Part shown: positions 1 to 12,479 of the stretch, one piece after another
Numbering within the stretch: the stretch's first letter is position 1
Layout: every line of letters begins with the position of its first letter
Origin: Hirudo medicinalis
Lineage: Eukaryota > Annelida > Clitellata > Hirudinida > Hirudinidae
Direction of reading: 5' to 3'
Assembly (NCBI GenBank): GCA_011800805.1
Contig: MPNW01000057.1
Span: 1-64,000 of the forward strand
DNA: 64,000 bases
The notes under the pieces: model-generated
What the model was told of the DNA's origin: nothing
Seen by the model: only the letters and a program-made list of their open reading frames with translations
Database searches by the model: none
Translations under genes and position numbers: made by a program

Positions 1-192
1 AAAGGAAGTCGAGGGACACAAAACAAAGACAAACACAAATTTTCGATGAAAATATTTATAAAATTAAAAATTTATAAAATAATTTTATGAAATTAAAAAA
101 ATTTAATAAGTTAATCGTCGCGTTAATCATTTTAATTGCAAAAATTTTTTAACGCATTAATCTTCCGTTAACGCACATAAATCTGCAGCCCT
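1..192. repeat. hAT-type DNA transposon end
   Basis: AT-rich sequence with repeated GCGTTAAT-like words ends at 184-192 in CTGCAGCCC, the reverse complement of a hAT-style terminus. A similar end (TTAATC words followed by CTGCAGCCCT) closes the hAT fragment at 3993-4389. The left end lies outside the window and no coding remains are visible here. Confidence 0.5.
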
Positions 193-1689
193 ATTATTTA
201 TATACATCAAGAATTTGAAATACAGTGATCGTCACATTTTTTCGCATAACTTTCTTAAATGTGAATTTTATAATCTCAAATTTGGTTGTATGATTTAAAT
301 ATCGTTACGAAATCTTATAATAAAGTTAAAAACGAATTTATTATATGTTTTAACCGGAAATGCAAATTGATGTGTCGATTTGTTCGTCATATTTTTAAGA
401 GCGGTTTCACGTATTTGCATAATTAATATCAATGCCGTTATAAACTCCCACACCTCAAGAAAGAGAAATACAGTTGGAATGGGCAAAACATGGCTGATTA
501 TGGGGACTTTACGGAAGTCAGTAATTATTATAGACGAAACAAAGTTTAACATCCATGATCTGTTGGGTGCCACTGTTACTGGCATGATTTAGAGATGGAG
601 TACGAGGTTTATTACAGTAGAAAATTCGGAGAGTTTCCGTGATGGTGTGGGGAGGTTTTTCATGCGGTCAGAAAGAATTAGCTTTTCTGAGAGGAAAATT
701 TGAATATAAAAGACCTGAAAACATTTCATAATTAAATTTTTAAAGATTAAAAAAAAACAACAAGCAAAATGGCTATAGAATATCCGCCGGATTATAAATG
801 CATCAGCAGGCGGTTTAGGGATTGGTCCTAAGGGCTCTAGGTTCCAGAGTGCGCCCCCCCCGCCAAAGTATTCTAGATTCGCCCCTGAGCTTAAATGAAA
901 CGAACTAACCTTAGTCTGCACTTGCAATATACCACCAGTGATCATTCACTAGAGAAAATGTAATTACACTAAATGTTGCATGTACATTAGGGTTATGACT
1001 TTTTGTAAAGGGATTTATTTCCTGTATCATAAATCGATGAACTTTTGCCCAGAAGTGATGAAAAGGAGTGTAATTCTGTTTCGTTTTTAAAAATGTCACC
1101 CTTAACACTAAATTTTAAAAATCGCACATAAGTAATAGTAATTCAAATCATCTCTATATGATACATAAATTAGGTAATGCAAGATGGAATTCCATTCCAT
1201 TTCAAGAGCAAAACTAGGTCATTTGGCATTTGTTCATTTAACGGGGAGAAGAGACCCACTACTCGAAATTTGTAGATTCATCTCTTACAAGCGGACAATT
1301 GGTTTACTGTTTGTAAGTATAACCTGCTTGTATATCTTATAAGAGGCTATGTAGCAACTTGCAAGTTCATGAAAAAGCATTAAACTCTCTAGAAAAAGTT
1401 TTGGAATCAAGAATCATTGATACGGGAAATTTACAAAACAGACAAATGTGCAGAACTAGCAATCAAGTTCTTTCAAAATCCTTATGACATTTGTAAAATC
1501 AAGGAGAAACTTTAGCTTAGATTTACATTAGCTAGGAGAACACAATAACTGCATATTACGCCGTAATTATGTTAAATAATCTCCGCGATCTTTTTTGTTG
1601 CGTAGCTATTCCACAGAGATAAGTAAGCATCCGTATCCGAACCGTGGTTCGATCGAGAATCCCGTGACGAGAAGCGGTAGGAAGGCGCC
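193..1689. other. Gene-free spacer
   Basis: AT-rich sequence with only short ORFs that lack recognisable motifs or paired splice sites. I see no RNA gene or conserved element. Confidence 0.6.
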
Positions 1690-3450
1690 TTGAGAAAGTA
1701 GCTCTCAGAACGCAGTCGGACCCTGATATGGTGGAGTGGCGGGCTCAACAGAGAGTCTTTGGAAAACTCTTACGATCAAAGAGAGACTGTAACTGGAAGG
1801 ACGTCAACGAGAACTGCAAGTCATCCCGCCAAATGTGGCGCTCAATGAATGGCATCATGGGTAGAGGTAAATCCCCTTCCAGCTCATTCAATCGGTGCCA
1901 ACGATTTTTTTGCAACATTTCACTTCAAAGATTGAAAAAGAATGAGATCATGAATAGTGCTACTCTGATGAAGACATCCCATAGTTGCGGCCTTGATGAA
2001 ATTGATCCGATCCTTATTAATGCCTCAATTCCTTGTATAGCTCAAGTATTGTCAGACCTAATTAATTATTCCTTGTCTTCGGGTAAATTCCCCGAACAGT
2101 TGAAATCTGCCAAAGTAATCTCAATACACAAATCTGATAATACACACGTGATCTCCAACTACAGGCCTATTTCAATCTTAAACTACTTCTCGAAGTTCTT
2201 TGAGAAAGTAATGCACACGAGGCTCTACAAATACCTCAATAAATTTTCCCTGATCTCAGACGACCAATTCGATTTCAAAAAAGGTCACTCAACTTCCATG
2301 ACGCTTATACATCTTCACATAAAAATTGCTGAATCAATCGATCAAAATAAATTTTCCATCGGCATATTCCTGGACTTGGTGAAGGCGTTCGACACTGTCA
2401 ACCACGCCGTTCTCTTAAGAAAATTGGACTACTAATGGAGTCAGAGGCATCGCCTTGGAGTGGTTCAAAAGCTACTTGTCAAATAGAACACAACAAGTCC
2501 ACTTTTTGAACTCCAATTCACCGGTTCAACATGTTTCCTGAGGCGTGCCCCAGGGCTCCATTCTGGGTCCACTTCTAGTTCATATTTATGTTAATGATTT
2601 ATGTCGTGTTTCTGAGTTTTTCGATTTCATTTTATTTGCGGATAACACTAATTTGTTATGTTCAGGTGACGATCTGAAAACTTTGACAACAAATATTAAT
2701 ATTAATCTAAGCATCCTATTTGAATGGTTCTGTGCTAATAAACTTTCCCTAAATTTAAAAAAGACCAATTACATCCTGTTTCATCGTAAAGTAAAATCTA
2801 TTCCATTTGATATATCGTTATATTTAAAAGACGTTATTATAAATCGTGTTTCAAAATGTAGGTTTTTGGGTGTTTGGCTGGATGAACATGTGAGTTGGTC
2901 AGATCATATTAATTACGTCCTACCCAAAATTTCAAAAAATAACGGAATTTTATCTAAGATTCGATTTTTTATTGCCAAAACTGTTGCACTTATGTTATAC
3001 ACTTATCCATATTTATTATACTGTAACATTGTTTGGGCCTCGAACTACACTTCAAGACTAAAATCCCTTCACATATCTCAAAAACTCTCTATTCGTATCC
3101 TCTTTGATATTCCTCCTTCGTCATCTTCCAAGCCATCCTTCTATGAAAATTCTACTTTAAACATTTATCAAACAAATAACTTTCTGAATTCTATCTAATG
3201 TATAAATATGCAAACAATCTATTGCCTCATTCATTTAAAAACTTTTTACACGTTCATCCGACATTCACTCATTGTTTGCGTCCGCCGATAAATATGGACT
3301 TGAAGCTTCTCGAACCATGCTAAAAAAAATTTAATTGAAGTGCTCTGGCCCTCGTATATTTTCCTCGATTCCCATCACCATTATATCCTCTAAGTCCATA
3401 TCTATATTAAAACATACTTACAAATCATATATTGTACTGCTACTGCTACT
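1690..3450 (+). mobile_element. Degenerate non-LTR retrotransposon (reverse transcriptase)
   Basis: Remnant of ORF2 of a jockey/CR1-group LINE. Reading 1728-2435 carries RT blocks including YRPISILNYF and GIFLDLVKAFDTVNH (motif A). After a one-base frameshift near 2433 the frame continues (GIALEWFKSYL), meets a TGA at 2539-2541, and resumes in 2545-3198 with the PQGSILGPLL block. The catalytic motif C reads FADN instead of FADD, so one metal-binding Asp is lost. Downstream, past the stop at 3198, residual coding (MYKYANNLLP) fades out and the tract ends near a short CTG/ACT microsatellite. The endonuclease half is missing. This is a dead, 5'-truncated copy; exact clade assignment needs phylogeny. 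Confidence 0.85.
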
Positions 3451-3632
3451 GCTACCTTATTTTTTTTAACCTCTGAACGATTCATTTCTTTTGTGATCCT
3501 CGGCTTTAAATTTTTTTTCATTTGAACAGGCAGCCCATCAGCGGGAGTATATCTCTTCGGGTTGTCCTTTTTTACAAAATTTATGATTAAGTATGTAATT
3601 ATGCGTGTTTTGTAACTGTATTTAATGTCATT

Positions 3633-5072
3633 TTGTTTAATAAGTCTAAAAAAAAAGTTCGAGATGTATCGTCCTCTGCTCCAATTCCATCGTTTCATGC
3701 CATTTCATCTGTGTCATTCGATATGTTCCAGAGCACAAAGGCTGTAGAAATGATGAAACTAATTCAAACTCTTCCAAACAAAGAGTGCTTGACCCTATGC
3801 CAGCTTGGCTCCTCAAGAAAATGTCCTCAATCATGGCACCTATTCTCGCGAAGATTTTCAACAAGTCAATCCTCCGCGGTAAAGTACCACTAGTCTTCAA
3901 ATCATGCTACGTCACTCCTCTAATCAAGAAATCCACCCTCGATCCTTCCGATGTTTGTTCCTACAGACCGATCTCTAATCTCTCCATTGGAATGGTGGCG
4001 GAAATTTGCGCCATGACTTGGCCTTGTTGCCAAGCTAGCCTTCAAATACTTAGCTTCTCCAGCTACGACTGTGCCATGTAAAAGGTTATTTTCCCTTTCT
4101 GAACATGTTGTGATTAAAAAACATGCTTCTATGTTTCCAAACAACATCAACAGACTCGTTTGCCTCAGCAATTGGCTAAATGTGAATTAATGAACCACAA
4201 AAACTATTTTACTAAACTACTATTGTGAGCATTATTTCATGAATAAAGTTGATTTTTTGATAAAAATGAAATATATTGGGAAATTATATGAAAAATAAGA
4301 TGGTGCGATTAATTACGCGTTAATCTAAGGTTAAACAAATTGATCGTGCGATTAATCGAAATTAAAAATATTAATCTATCTGCAGCCCTAATTGCAAGAG
4401 TAGCTCAGTTTATATCGAGTTTGAAATGTATTTCTTAATTACTTTATTAATAATAATATATTGTAACGAAAAATAAAAATTGGTGTGACTGAACATAAAG
4501 ATTCGGCCTTGTTTTGTAATTGCTTCTCCTTACATCTTTTGTCCTTTCAAAGATTGACTACGGCAATTCTCTGGTCGATTTACCTGCCTACCGCCTCGAG
4601 CAACTTCAGCGTGTCATCAACGCAGCTGCTAAAATCATAAACAAAAGAAAAAACGACCACGTCACCCTTCTTCATGATCTCCAATTCTACGCATTCGCCA
4701 AAGAATTGACTACAAAATCTCTTCACTCGTTTTCAAGTCTCTCCTAGGTCATGCATCGTCATACCTGCCTTTCACTCGTACCGCACATATTCCTGCTAGG
4801 CGCGGGCTCAGATCAGCAACCAGGGGCTCCCTCGTCAAATCATCTGCTCGACGCGCAACACTGGATGGCAGGTCTATAGATGTTGTTGACCCGCAGATCT
4901 GGAATAAACAACCCTCTTGGATTATCAACACTGACAACATGATCCAACCGGGTTTCACTACGCCCTCAAAACATTCCTCTTCAGAGAAAGCTTTCCTCTA
5001 CATTAGTCGTGAAGTTTTGTTGAACATTCGCCACTCTAATCAAACTCTGAATAGGTGTCGTTATCGTTAAAA
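3633..5072 (+). mobile_element. L2/CR1-like LINE fragment, interrupted by a hAT piece
   Basis: The 5' part (3785-3990) encodes LDPMPAWLLKK and YRPISNLS, typical of L2/CR1 reverse transcriptases. The C-terminal RT end resumes at about 4510-5067 (KIDYGNSL, LQRVINAAAKI, ARRATLDGRSIDVVDPQIWN). Between them lies hAT sequence (3993-4389). The 3' tail has the word AATCAAACTCTGAAT followed by CGTTATCGTT, shared with copies near 11.6, 15.86, 29.82 and 30.65 kb, which defines one dispersed family. Stops and the missing middle of the RT show it is inactive. Confidence 0.8.
3993..4389 (+). mobile_element. hAT transposase C-terminal fragment with 3' end
   Basis: Translating from 3993 gives KFAP, then a TGA stop at 4014, then LAFKYLASPATTVPCKRLFS and NNINRLVCLSNWLN, ending in TAA at 4188-4190. 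This is the hAT dimerisation region of ZBED-like transposases. An AT-rich tail then runs to CTGCAGCCCTA at 4380-4390, the presumed transposon terminus. The 5' half of the element is missing. It sits inside or abuts the L2/CR1 fragment, so it arrived later or joined by deletion. Confidence 0.75.
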
Positions 5073-5487
5073 AAACATTTTGTTTTAATAAAAAAAAATG
5101 AAAAAATTCAGAATAACATTAATTTTAGTGCTAGCAGAATGCATGTGAATGTAGACTAATTACACTAAATAGTATATTCTACATAAAGAATGAGTAGAAA
5201 CAAAATATCGCTTTTTATTTAATTGAAGGCTTAAATTTTGGACTACCTTTTGATTTTAACTTTATGCGCTTCCGAAATACAACATCACTCTGCATGAAAT
5301 TTAATTGTAGTAAATAAGACTCATATTTTGGCATTGAGAATGGGATGTTTGGGGCGTTTTGTGTTATAATTTGTGAAACCATTTATCGAAATTACTACAA
5401 CTTTTATCTCAAGCTATAAGATGCAGAGTCAGCAATTTGATGGTTGGATCGTTTTATTCAATTTACACGAACCTTAATCTAACCTAA
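5073..5487. other. Spacer upstream of MAP2K4
   Basis: AT-rich, no ORF or RNA gene recognised. It should contain the MAP2K4 promoter, but no clear TATA box was identified. Confidence 0.5.
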
Positions 5488-8007
5488 ATGTCGAAATTGT
5501 TTATACTGTCAGGGAAATTACGGAAGGTGGCTCTCCCTCGCAATATGCCTTTGAGGTTTCCCGCATCAAACAATACTCGGCAGCCAAATCCTTTTCCTCC
5601 GGCATCCTTAACAAATGACAGTATTCTTCAGCGTTTGAACCATCCAACACAAATGTAATATTCTTTAAGGTGTGATAACCAATTACGGTGACATTAAGTT
5701 TCAAACTTGTAGAGAAAGATTCAAAAAACACAACATGGAAAACACTGGCAAATTGCAAATCACTCATGACAGAGTTAGTTATATTTCTTTATTTTTTGAA
5801 TAGTGATCATAAAATATTTGAATCCATCTGGTTGTAATCAGGTGTACAGTTTTACTGCTGAAGATTTAGTTGACCAAGGTGAAATTGGCAGAGGAGCTTA
5901 TGGAACGGTTAATAAGATGTACCATGAGGCGAGCGGTACCATCATGGCTGTTAAGGTTACTTTTTTAAATCCCAATGGAAATTTGAAAAAACCCAACTTG
6001 AACTCAAACTTCTTTATGCAGAGAATACGTTCAACTGTTGATGAAAAAGAGCAAAGCCAACTTCTGATGGACTTACAGGTTGTCATGAAAAGCAATGATT
6101 GCCCATTTATTGTGAAATTTTATGGGGCCCTTTTTAAGGAGGTATGTGTTTGTCATCATTTAATTAGACATTTTTATAAATTCACCTTTTCTGATGCAGG
6201 GAGACTGTTGGATCTGCATGGAGCTGATGTCAATATCCTTGGATAAATTCTACAAATCCATTCATACAACACTTTTGCAGAACATACCAGAAGATATAAT
6301 GGGCAAAATCACTGTTGCAGTTGGTGTTTATTGATTTTTTAGTCAGAGGAATACATTGTTAAACTCAAAACATGTCATGCATCTGTTTTGACATTGCTTC
6401 TGATCCTGACAGACTTTGAAAGCCTTAAATTATCTCAAGGAGAATCTGAAGATCATTCACAGAGGTACAGAACTAATATTAATATATTGATTTGTCATTT
6501 TTATTTCAAAATTTGCATTATATTGAGTGATTAACATCCTTAACAAGATTATTATATCTTTTTTGTGGTGATTTTATGGTTGAAATGTTTTTTCTAATGT
6601 AATTTGATTGTAATTGGTTGCACCTCAGTTTTGTAATGAGGCATGTGCATTTAAAAGTGCTGTTTGAATGGTTGAGTGTCACTTAGTGGACCTAAAAAAT
6701 ATGCCATTACAAATAAGCCATTTTATTGTTTTTATTTATTTATCCGGTTGAAGGGCCGTTCTTAAGCCATTAATATGAACGGCCTCAGCAAAAAATGGAA
6801 GAGAACCAATAAAGATGTGTTATTAAGTTCCAACTTAATGTAAGATCCATAGGCCTATGGTTGTCTTTAGAATTTTTTGTTAAATTTGACATACACATAG
6901 AACACACTCAATGTATGACAAACCATTTGTGTATTTTTTGTGATGGTATGATGCTATTTCTTCCACCTTAGATGTTAAGCCATCAAACATTCTCCTTGAC
7001 AAATCTGGAAACATTAAACTCTGTGATTTTGGGATTAGTGGACAGCTTGTGGACTCAATTGCCAAGACTAGAGATGCTGGATGCAGACCTTACATGGCAG
7101 TGAGTATGAGTTGTCTTTCTTTTTGCAAATGTTTAGTAATTGCCACCTGATTTGGACTTTGAAGCCTGAGAGGATTGATCCTAAGAATTTTGCACGAGGT
7201 TATGACGTTCGGTCTGATGTTTGGAGTCTCGGGATTACACTGGTAACTGATAAATTTTAACTGCTTACTTAAAACTTTTAAAATTTTGATTGGATATTTG
7301 AAATTTTATTTTGATTATTCACTAAATATTTAGATTTATTTTAGATTGAGGCTGCAACTGGCAAGTTTCCATATCCCAAGTGGAACAGTGTTTTTGATCA
7401 GCTGACTCAGGTCATTGAAGGTGATCCACCAAGGCTGACATCTGAAAATGGCAACTTTTCACAAGAATTTGTTGACTTTGTCAATACCTGGTTGGATGTT
7501 TATTCAATTTGGAAGTTTATATGCTTGAGATATGTTGTATCCTTACTATTATGTTTGTTTATTGTCTACAACTAAACTAAGCTAAATTTTAGCTTCTTTG
7601 AGTGACACCAACCTAAAATTTAACTTGGTCTTATTTTTAGTCTCATTAAGGATGTTGAATCCAGACCAAAGTACAACTTCCTCTTGGTATGTTTGTTTTT
7701 TTCTTAACCTGTAAGAGCTTAATGCCATTTATGATATAGATGGGATCCCCAGGTGGTCAATACACATAAAATTTATTGAAAAATGAACCTGAGAAAGTTA
7801 ACTCAATTCTTCTCAATGGCTTTCTGATGTCCATTTGTGATTTATTTATTATCATGCTCCAGTGTTGTAACTTCTTTTAAAATTGATGAACAGGGTCATC
7901 CATTTGTTCAGCGATACAGTGAGGCTGATGTCGATGTTCCAGGCTACGTAACTCGAATCCTTGCCAAGATACCTCCTGCAGAACTCGAGTCTTGCAATTC
8001 TTTCTGA
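5488..8007 (+). CDS. MAP2K4: MAP2K4/MKK4-type dual-specificity MAP kinase kinase
   Basis: Cytoplasmic kinase that in known orthologues phosphorylates JNK and p38 on Thr and Tyr. Proposed exons: 5488-5654, 5850-5955, 6022-6141, 6200-6319, 6413-6464, 6972-7099, 7165-7242, 7345-7490, 7641-7686, 7894-8007; they sum to 1,077 nt (358 aa). Visible motifs are a basic/hydrophobic N-terminal docking-like stretch ([16 protein letters not shown]), FTAEDL, the glycine loop [11 protein letters not shown], the catalytic Lys in [27 protein letters not shown], the activation-loop Ser and Thr (SIAKTRDAG), SDVWSLG, and the MKK4-typical [16 protein letters not shown]. The first exon and its splice into FTAEDL are inferred; the rest is firm. 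The 66-nt intron at 5956-6021 is stop-free. A polyadenylation signal AATAAA lies at 8049-8054. Confidence 0.93.
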
Positions 8008-9039
8008 ACTGGAAGCCAATTAGTGTATCATTTCCACGAAGAATAACAAATAAATGTTCAAAGTTTTGTCTCTGAATTTGATTTGCACATGAGAAGTGTT
8101 CTAGACTGGTTCATCCCTTCTCGTAGTTTCATGTACATAACCGTAGCTGTACATAGGTTCTTTTTTTTTATCATTTAAATATCATGTTATGCATGCATCT
8201 AGGGATTTCTAAACTGTACCCTCTTTATGATTGAGTTATTTTTTCATTATAGGTTATAGAGCATTTCATGCAATTTAAAGCCTATTGCGATATTTAACTC
8301 GTTTGCAACTGTAACTAAGCAAAACAACTTCTTACCATTAGCGTATTTTCACTTCTAACATATCTAGAGTCTCGTGCTGATGTTTCTTGGCATTTAGGTG
8401 CAAAACTGTTTTCTTGGTGGTCGTTGTTATAAAATTTGGTGACAATGGTTACTTCCTATCAAAACTTGTAGCAAACCTACGATTAATAAAAGTTTTCTTT
8501 TGTGCAGTAACGACTGATCTTTAAGTGTCATTTTAACGAGTGTGGAGTTGCAGATAAGCAGCATTCAAATCAATAGAAATAAGCCCTCTTTTTACAATTA
8601 TGCAGAAATTACATTGCTGCAGCAAATTAAAATTTCAAGTTGCTTTTCCTACTGGTAACGAGCTGCTCGTGCAAATCGTAGGATATTGAGAGGTGTGTAT
8701 TCCCACAGCGTGGGATTATGATTGCATACCCATTAATGCATTTAGGGTTTGTTACCAAGGTGTTGATCTCAATTTATGACTGGCACAAACTATAGGTCAG
8801 ATTTTGGTATCCAAAAATAAAAAGTTATATATATGTATATATATATAAGCCAACTTTTATATGGTGTCATGCTTTTGAGGCCAGAGATTGGATTTGATTT
8901 CTCATTGTATATATACATATCTAAAATTGTATAAAACAAAAAAACAAATTGAATAAAAATAATTTATGTACAAGACTTTTAAATAAATGCCAAAAACAAA
9001 CTAATTCGTTCCATGTTAACAAGACCAGCTGCATTAAAA
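8008..9039. other. Spacer between convergent MAP2K4 and YJU2B
   Basis: Contains the MAP2K4 3' UTR (AATAAA at 8049) and AT-rich sequence. At 8863-8907 there is a degraded match to part of the last YJU2B exon (see that repeat entry). No other gene is seen. Confidence 0.6.
8863..8907. repeat. Partial duplicate of YJU2B last-exon sequence
   Basis: The plus strand reads GTCATGCTTTTGAGGCC, then GATTTGATTTCTCAT. The coding exon at about 9292-9336 reads GTCATGCTTTTGATGCC, then GTTTTGATTTCCCAT. The two are colinear with scattered substitutions, so this is probably a small local duplication about 400 bp downstream of the stop codon side. Confidence 0.5.
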
Positions 9040-10834
9040 TCAATCAGAATCAGAACTATGTGATTCGCCATAACTTTGAATGAGTGTGCTCAGCCCGTTG
9101 CCATTTGACTCAGTAGTACAATTTAGGGATGGCGACTTTTTTTTCGAATTGTCTGCTGAGCTTTCACTTGACTCGGGCTGAGTTTTCAATCTCTTTAAAT
9201 TTTGGGCCTCTATGCTGAAAGCTTCACTTCTCTTTTTCTTATTGGTTGAGGAGAAAATGTTGCACATGGTTTGCCTTGAAACTTCTTTTGGAGTCATGCT
9301 TTTGATGCCGGAGGTCGGTTTTGATTTCCCATCATCAAACAGGAGATGGTCCTTTAAAGTTCTTTGTCTATCACTAAAAACTTCTTGAACTTCTATGTTT
9401 AAAATATAAAATAAAATTAGTGCATTAAAGAAATGCAAAGACAAGAATTATTATAGAAACCTACTTTTCACAGAAGAAAGCTTTAAAAGCCTGGCTTTGT
9501 GAATGTCATACTCAGATTCTGGTAAGAGATCTATGCTTAGATTTAATCTCTTTTTCACCTCTTCATTCTTGGCCAAAATAGCTTTAGCTGCATTTTTTGA
9601 TTCCTAATAAGTAGAATTAATGAATTAGTACCCTAAAATGATGAACTAATTGAAGTTGTCTAAAGAGAAACAAACTTAAGGAATAAAAATTACTCTGAGT
9701 TTTTTGCGGGCCAACTGATTTAGTGAGAAATCATCTTTTTGTGCTGACTTAATTTCCAATATCTGAGCAAGTCTTGGTGCAGCAGTTTTACCTTTATCTA
9801 AGTCATTGGATGAGTGTTCTAACTTGTACATTGAATCCAGTACGAGTTTTTTCTGATTGTCTCTATCTGCATTTAATTAATACAATTAACAAATGTAATG
9901 AAATACGAACCATCTCCAGGTACAATATTACAATACAGTTTATGCAATATTACAATACAAGATTTAATATCATGCATCAAGCAATAAATAGAAAACTAAT
10001 TATAACTACATTAACCTTCAGGAACAATCTGTTCATTTTCATGGGGATCCCATCTCTGCTCTTTCCTTCGAGCTCCACTCATAATCACATAATCATGGTT
10101 CTGAAATATTGAAAGAATATTGGTAAAATAATGGCATTACGCAAAATATTTATAAGAATATTCACTTTTGTCCACTTACTGCAGGATCTGTCTTTATTTC
10201 AAAGTGATTGTCACACAAGTGACATTTCATTCGAAATTTAAATATAGGGGTTGTGTAATAGTTGCCAATCTTGGACTTTTCTGCATTATATCTCACGCCC
10301 ATGCCAATGTGATTGTTACATTTATCACACCAGATATTATAAGGCATTTCAAACCTAGAAATAAATAGAATATTTTATAATTATACATCTAAGTCTATAG
10401 TCACAATTTTATATTATAATCCACATTAATACAGTAACAATTAAAATAAACAAATGTAAACCTGATAATGAGAATGCCTTGGTCAAGCTTTCTTGCACGT
10501 TCCCTAAGTGCATGCTGCCCATGGTATCCTGAGAGACTCTTGTGTATCTTGTAGTCAAAATCAGGTGGGTAATATTTATTCTGACCTTTTCTTTCTCCCT
10601 GTAACAAAAGACATTTGTTACTTTTGTGTTTATTAGTATATTCCCCAATTAATGACTCAATCAATTACAAGTTAAGTACTTAACCTTTAACTAGGGGAAC
10701 TTAATGTTAAAAAAATTATCCGTTTTTTCAATAAAATTGTGTTGATTAAACTTTAACTTGATGAAATCATGATCGGGTGATTGGATTAACTATATAATGT
10801 GATCTGTTGGAAGTCATCAAATAATACAAACCAT
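9040..10834 (-). CDS. YJU2B: YJU2B/CCDC130-like splicing factor (CWC16 family)
   Basis: CWC16/YJU2-family proteins are nuclear, spliceosome-associated proteins. Exons on the minus strand: 10834-10832 (start ATG alone, inferred), 10598-10462, 10354-10180, 10100-10016, 9866-9694, 9603-9465, 9392-9040; sum 1,065 nt, 354 aa. The N-terminus GERKGQNKYYPPDF, the block RERARKLDQGILIIRFEMPY, the two CxxC pairs (CDKC and CHLC) of the zinc-binding core, and NYYTTPIFKFRMKCH match CCDC130 closely. The middle carries KDDFSLNQLARKKLR and the tail is acidic/serine-rich (SSDSD), as in the family. The only weak point is the one-codon first exon, supported by ATG followed by GTTTGT at 10834. Its 3' end faces the MAP2K4 3' end. 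Confidence 0.9.
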
Positions 10835-11599
10835 GTTCGACTAATATTCCGTAAGTCAAAAGGTTCTACAATTTAATTCTTGATATGTTGGAATACGGTT
10901 CGATCGTGTCGCTCACCAAGTCCTGCCTATGAATTATTTCGTTTCATGCGATACTAAAAACAAAAAGATACTAAATTTATTATTTTATTACTACTTCAAG
11001 AAAGTATAAATTTAAAAATCTAATTAAAATCTATTTTAGAGTAACAACGAGTTTTTTTATTCAGAAATTTTAGACATAGATTTCACCTTTTGCTGGTAGC
11101 TTCTCTTGTTCCTGCCGCGTTTCTGCCGAGTCCTTGGAACGGTTTTGATCGTTGCAATGCAGATTTGCTTTCATAAATTTACAAATGTCTAACTTCTCAT
11201 CTTTAGATGACCATCTCTAGCAGATTCTGATACCTTTCCCAAGAGCACAATCTTAAGGCTAGATTCCAGTGGCGCATCCAGAAATTTTGTTCGGGGGGTG
11301 TTTTGATTTTTGAATACCATTTTTCTAGGTTTTTATCTTTTCAGATATTTTTCTAAGGTTACATGCCAATTCTTTAAATTTAAATGTACCATTTTTCATA
11401 ATTTTTCTATTAAACAAGACACCAACTAATTTAAAATTTATTTCAGAATTATAAACAGTTTCAAATATGTCAACACAACACTTTAGATCAGATGTAGTTA
11501 TAAATTAATGTCTAATTTTTTTTGTTTTCCAGCCATTTTATCTAGAAATAATTTCACTGTTGGTGCCAAGTTTCTGTACAAATACAGATGACAAGAGTT

Positions 11600-11826
11600 A
11601 AATAACGATAACGATCCAGAGTTTGATTAGAGTGGCGTATGTTCAACAGAACTTCAAGACCACAGATACAGAAGAGAAGAGTTATACCATTTAATGTGTT
11701 CTCGGATGTACAACTTCTCAGATAGGTTTTTGTACGACATAACGTAGAAGATCTTTCATTCTCTGCTGTAGACATGGGCAGTAAGGCTTTACAATGTTTT
11801 AAAGCACTTATTACGTATTTTGGCAA
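11600..11826 (-). mobile_element. L2/CR1-like LINE 3' end
   Basis: Starts on the plus strand with ATAACGATAACGAT then CAGAGTTTGATTAGAGTGG, the reverse complement of the family 3' end seen at 5028-5072. The remaining sequence to about 11826 is consistent with the element's 3' portion, too decayed for a clear RT reading. Confidence 0.6.
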
Positions 11827-12479
11827 TTCATCCTTTTCAAGTCTTGCAAGTCTTCTGTACCAAAATCTAAGCTAAACAATGAGTTCAATAAGTTCAGAAC
11901 TTAAATAATTTTGGTAGAACAGAACCATAGAATTAAAGTTTTCCAGAACTTGATCTGTAAGCTGACTTGGATCAGATGGTAATAAACTTTGGAATCCCAC
12001 AAATCTCCTGTAAACGTTTTAGAAAAGAATCTATAAATGGAATATCATAAGTTTCTACTTATGACTGTTCATTAAAATATTCATAAGTTTGATGAGAACC
12101 TAACAATATTTTGTTTGCGATTTTGTTTTTCATTTGTTGATTTTATAATGAATTAGGATTACATTAATTATATAATTTTTAAACAAATTTACCTCCTTCC
12201 TTCAAAACTTGCTCACATTCTGATTAAATTTTGCAAGCCGCCTTTTCGCTATATTTGAATTAGTAGTCAATAATAAGTGGACTGCTATACCATATTGCTA
12301 CAATAAATCTAAATCTAGGTCGACCAAAAACTAAAAATATGGAATACCACGCGTATTTAAATATTATTGTCGCGTCTTATTATATCGGAGCTAATAATAT
12401 TTGTTAAATATCGATAATTATAACCAGCTAATTAAACATTTTAATTAAAAATCCCCTTTGGGTGCACAACTGCGAGATA

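Noticed and set aside
5501..5767. Minus-strand ORF of 88 codons just upstream of the MAP2K4 kinase domain
   Set aside because: It is antisense to the proposed MAP2K4 first exon, which starts at 5488 and carries a docking-like motif. The minus-strand frame has no motif or splice partner.
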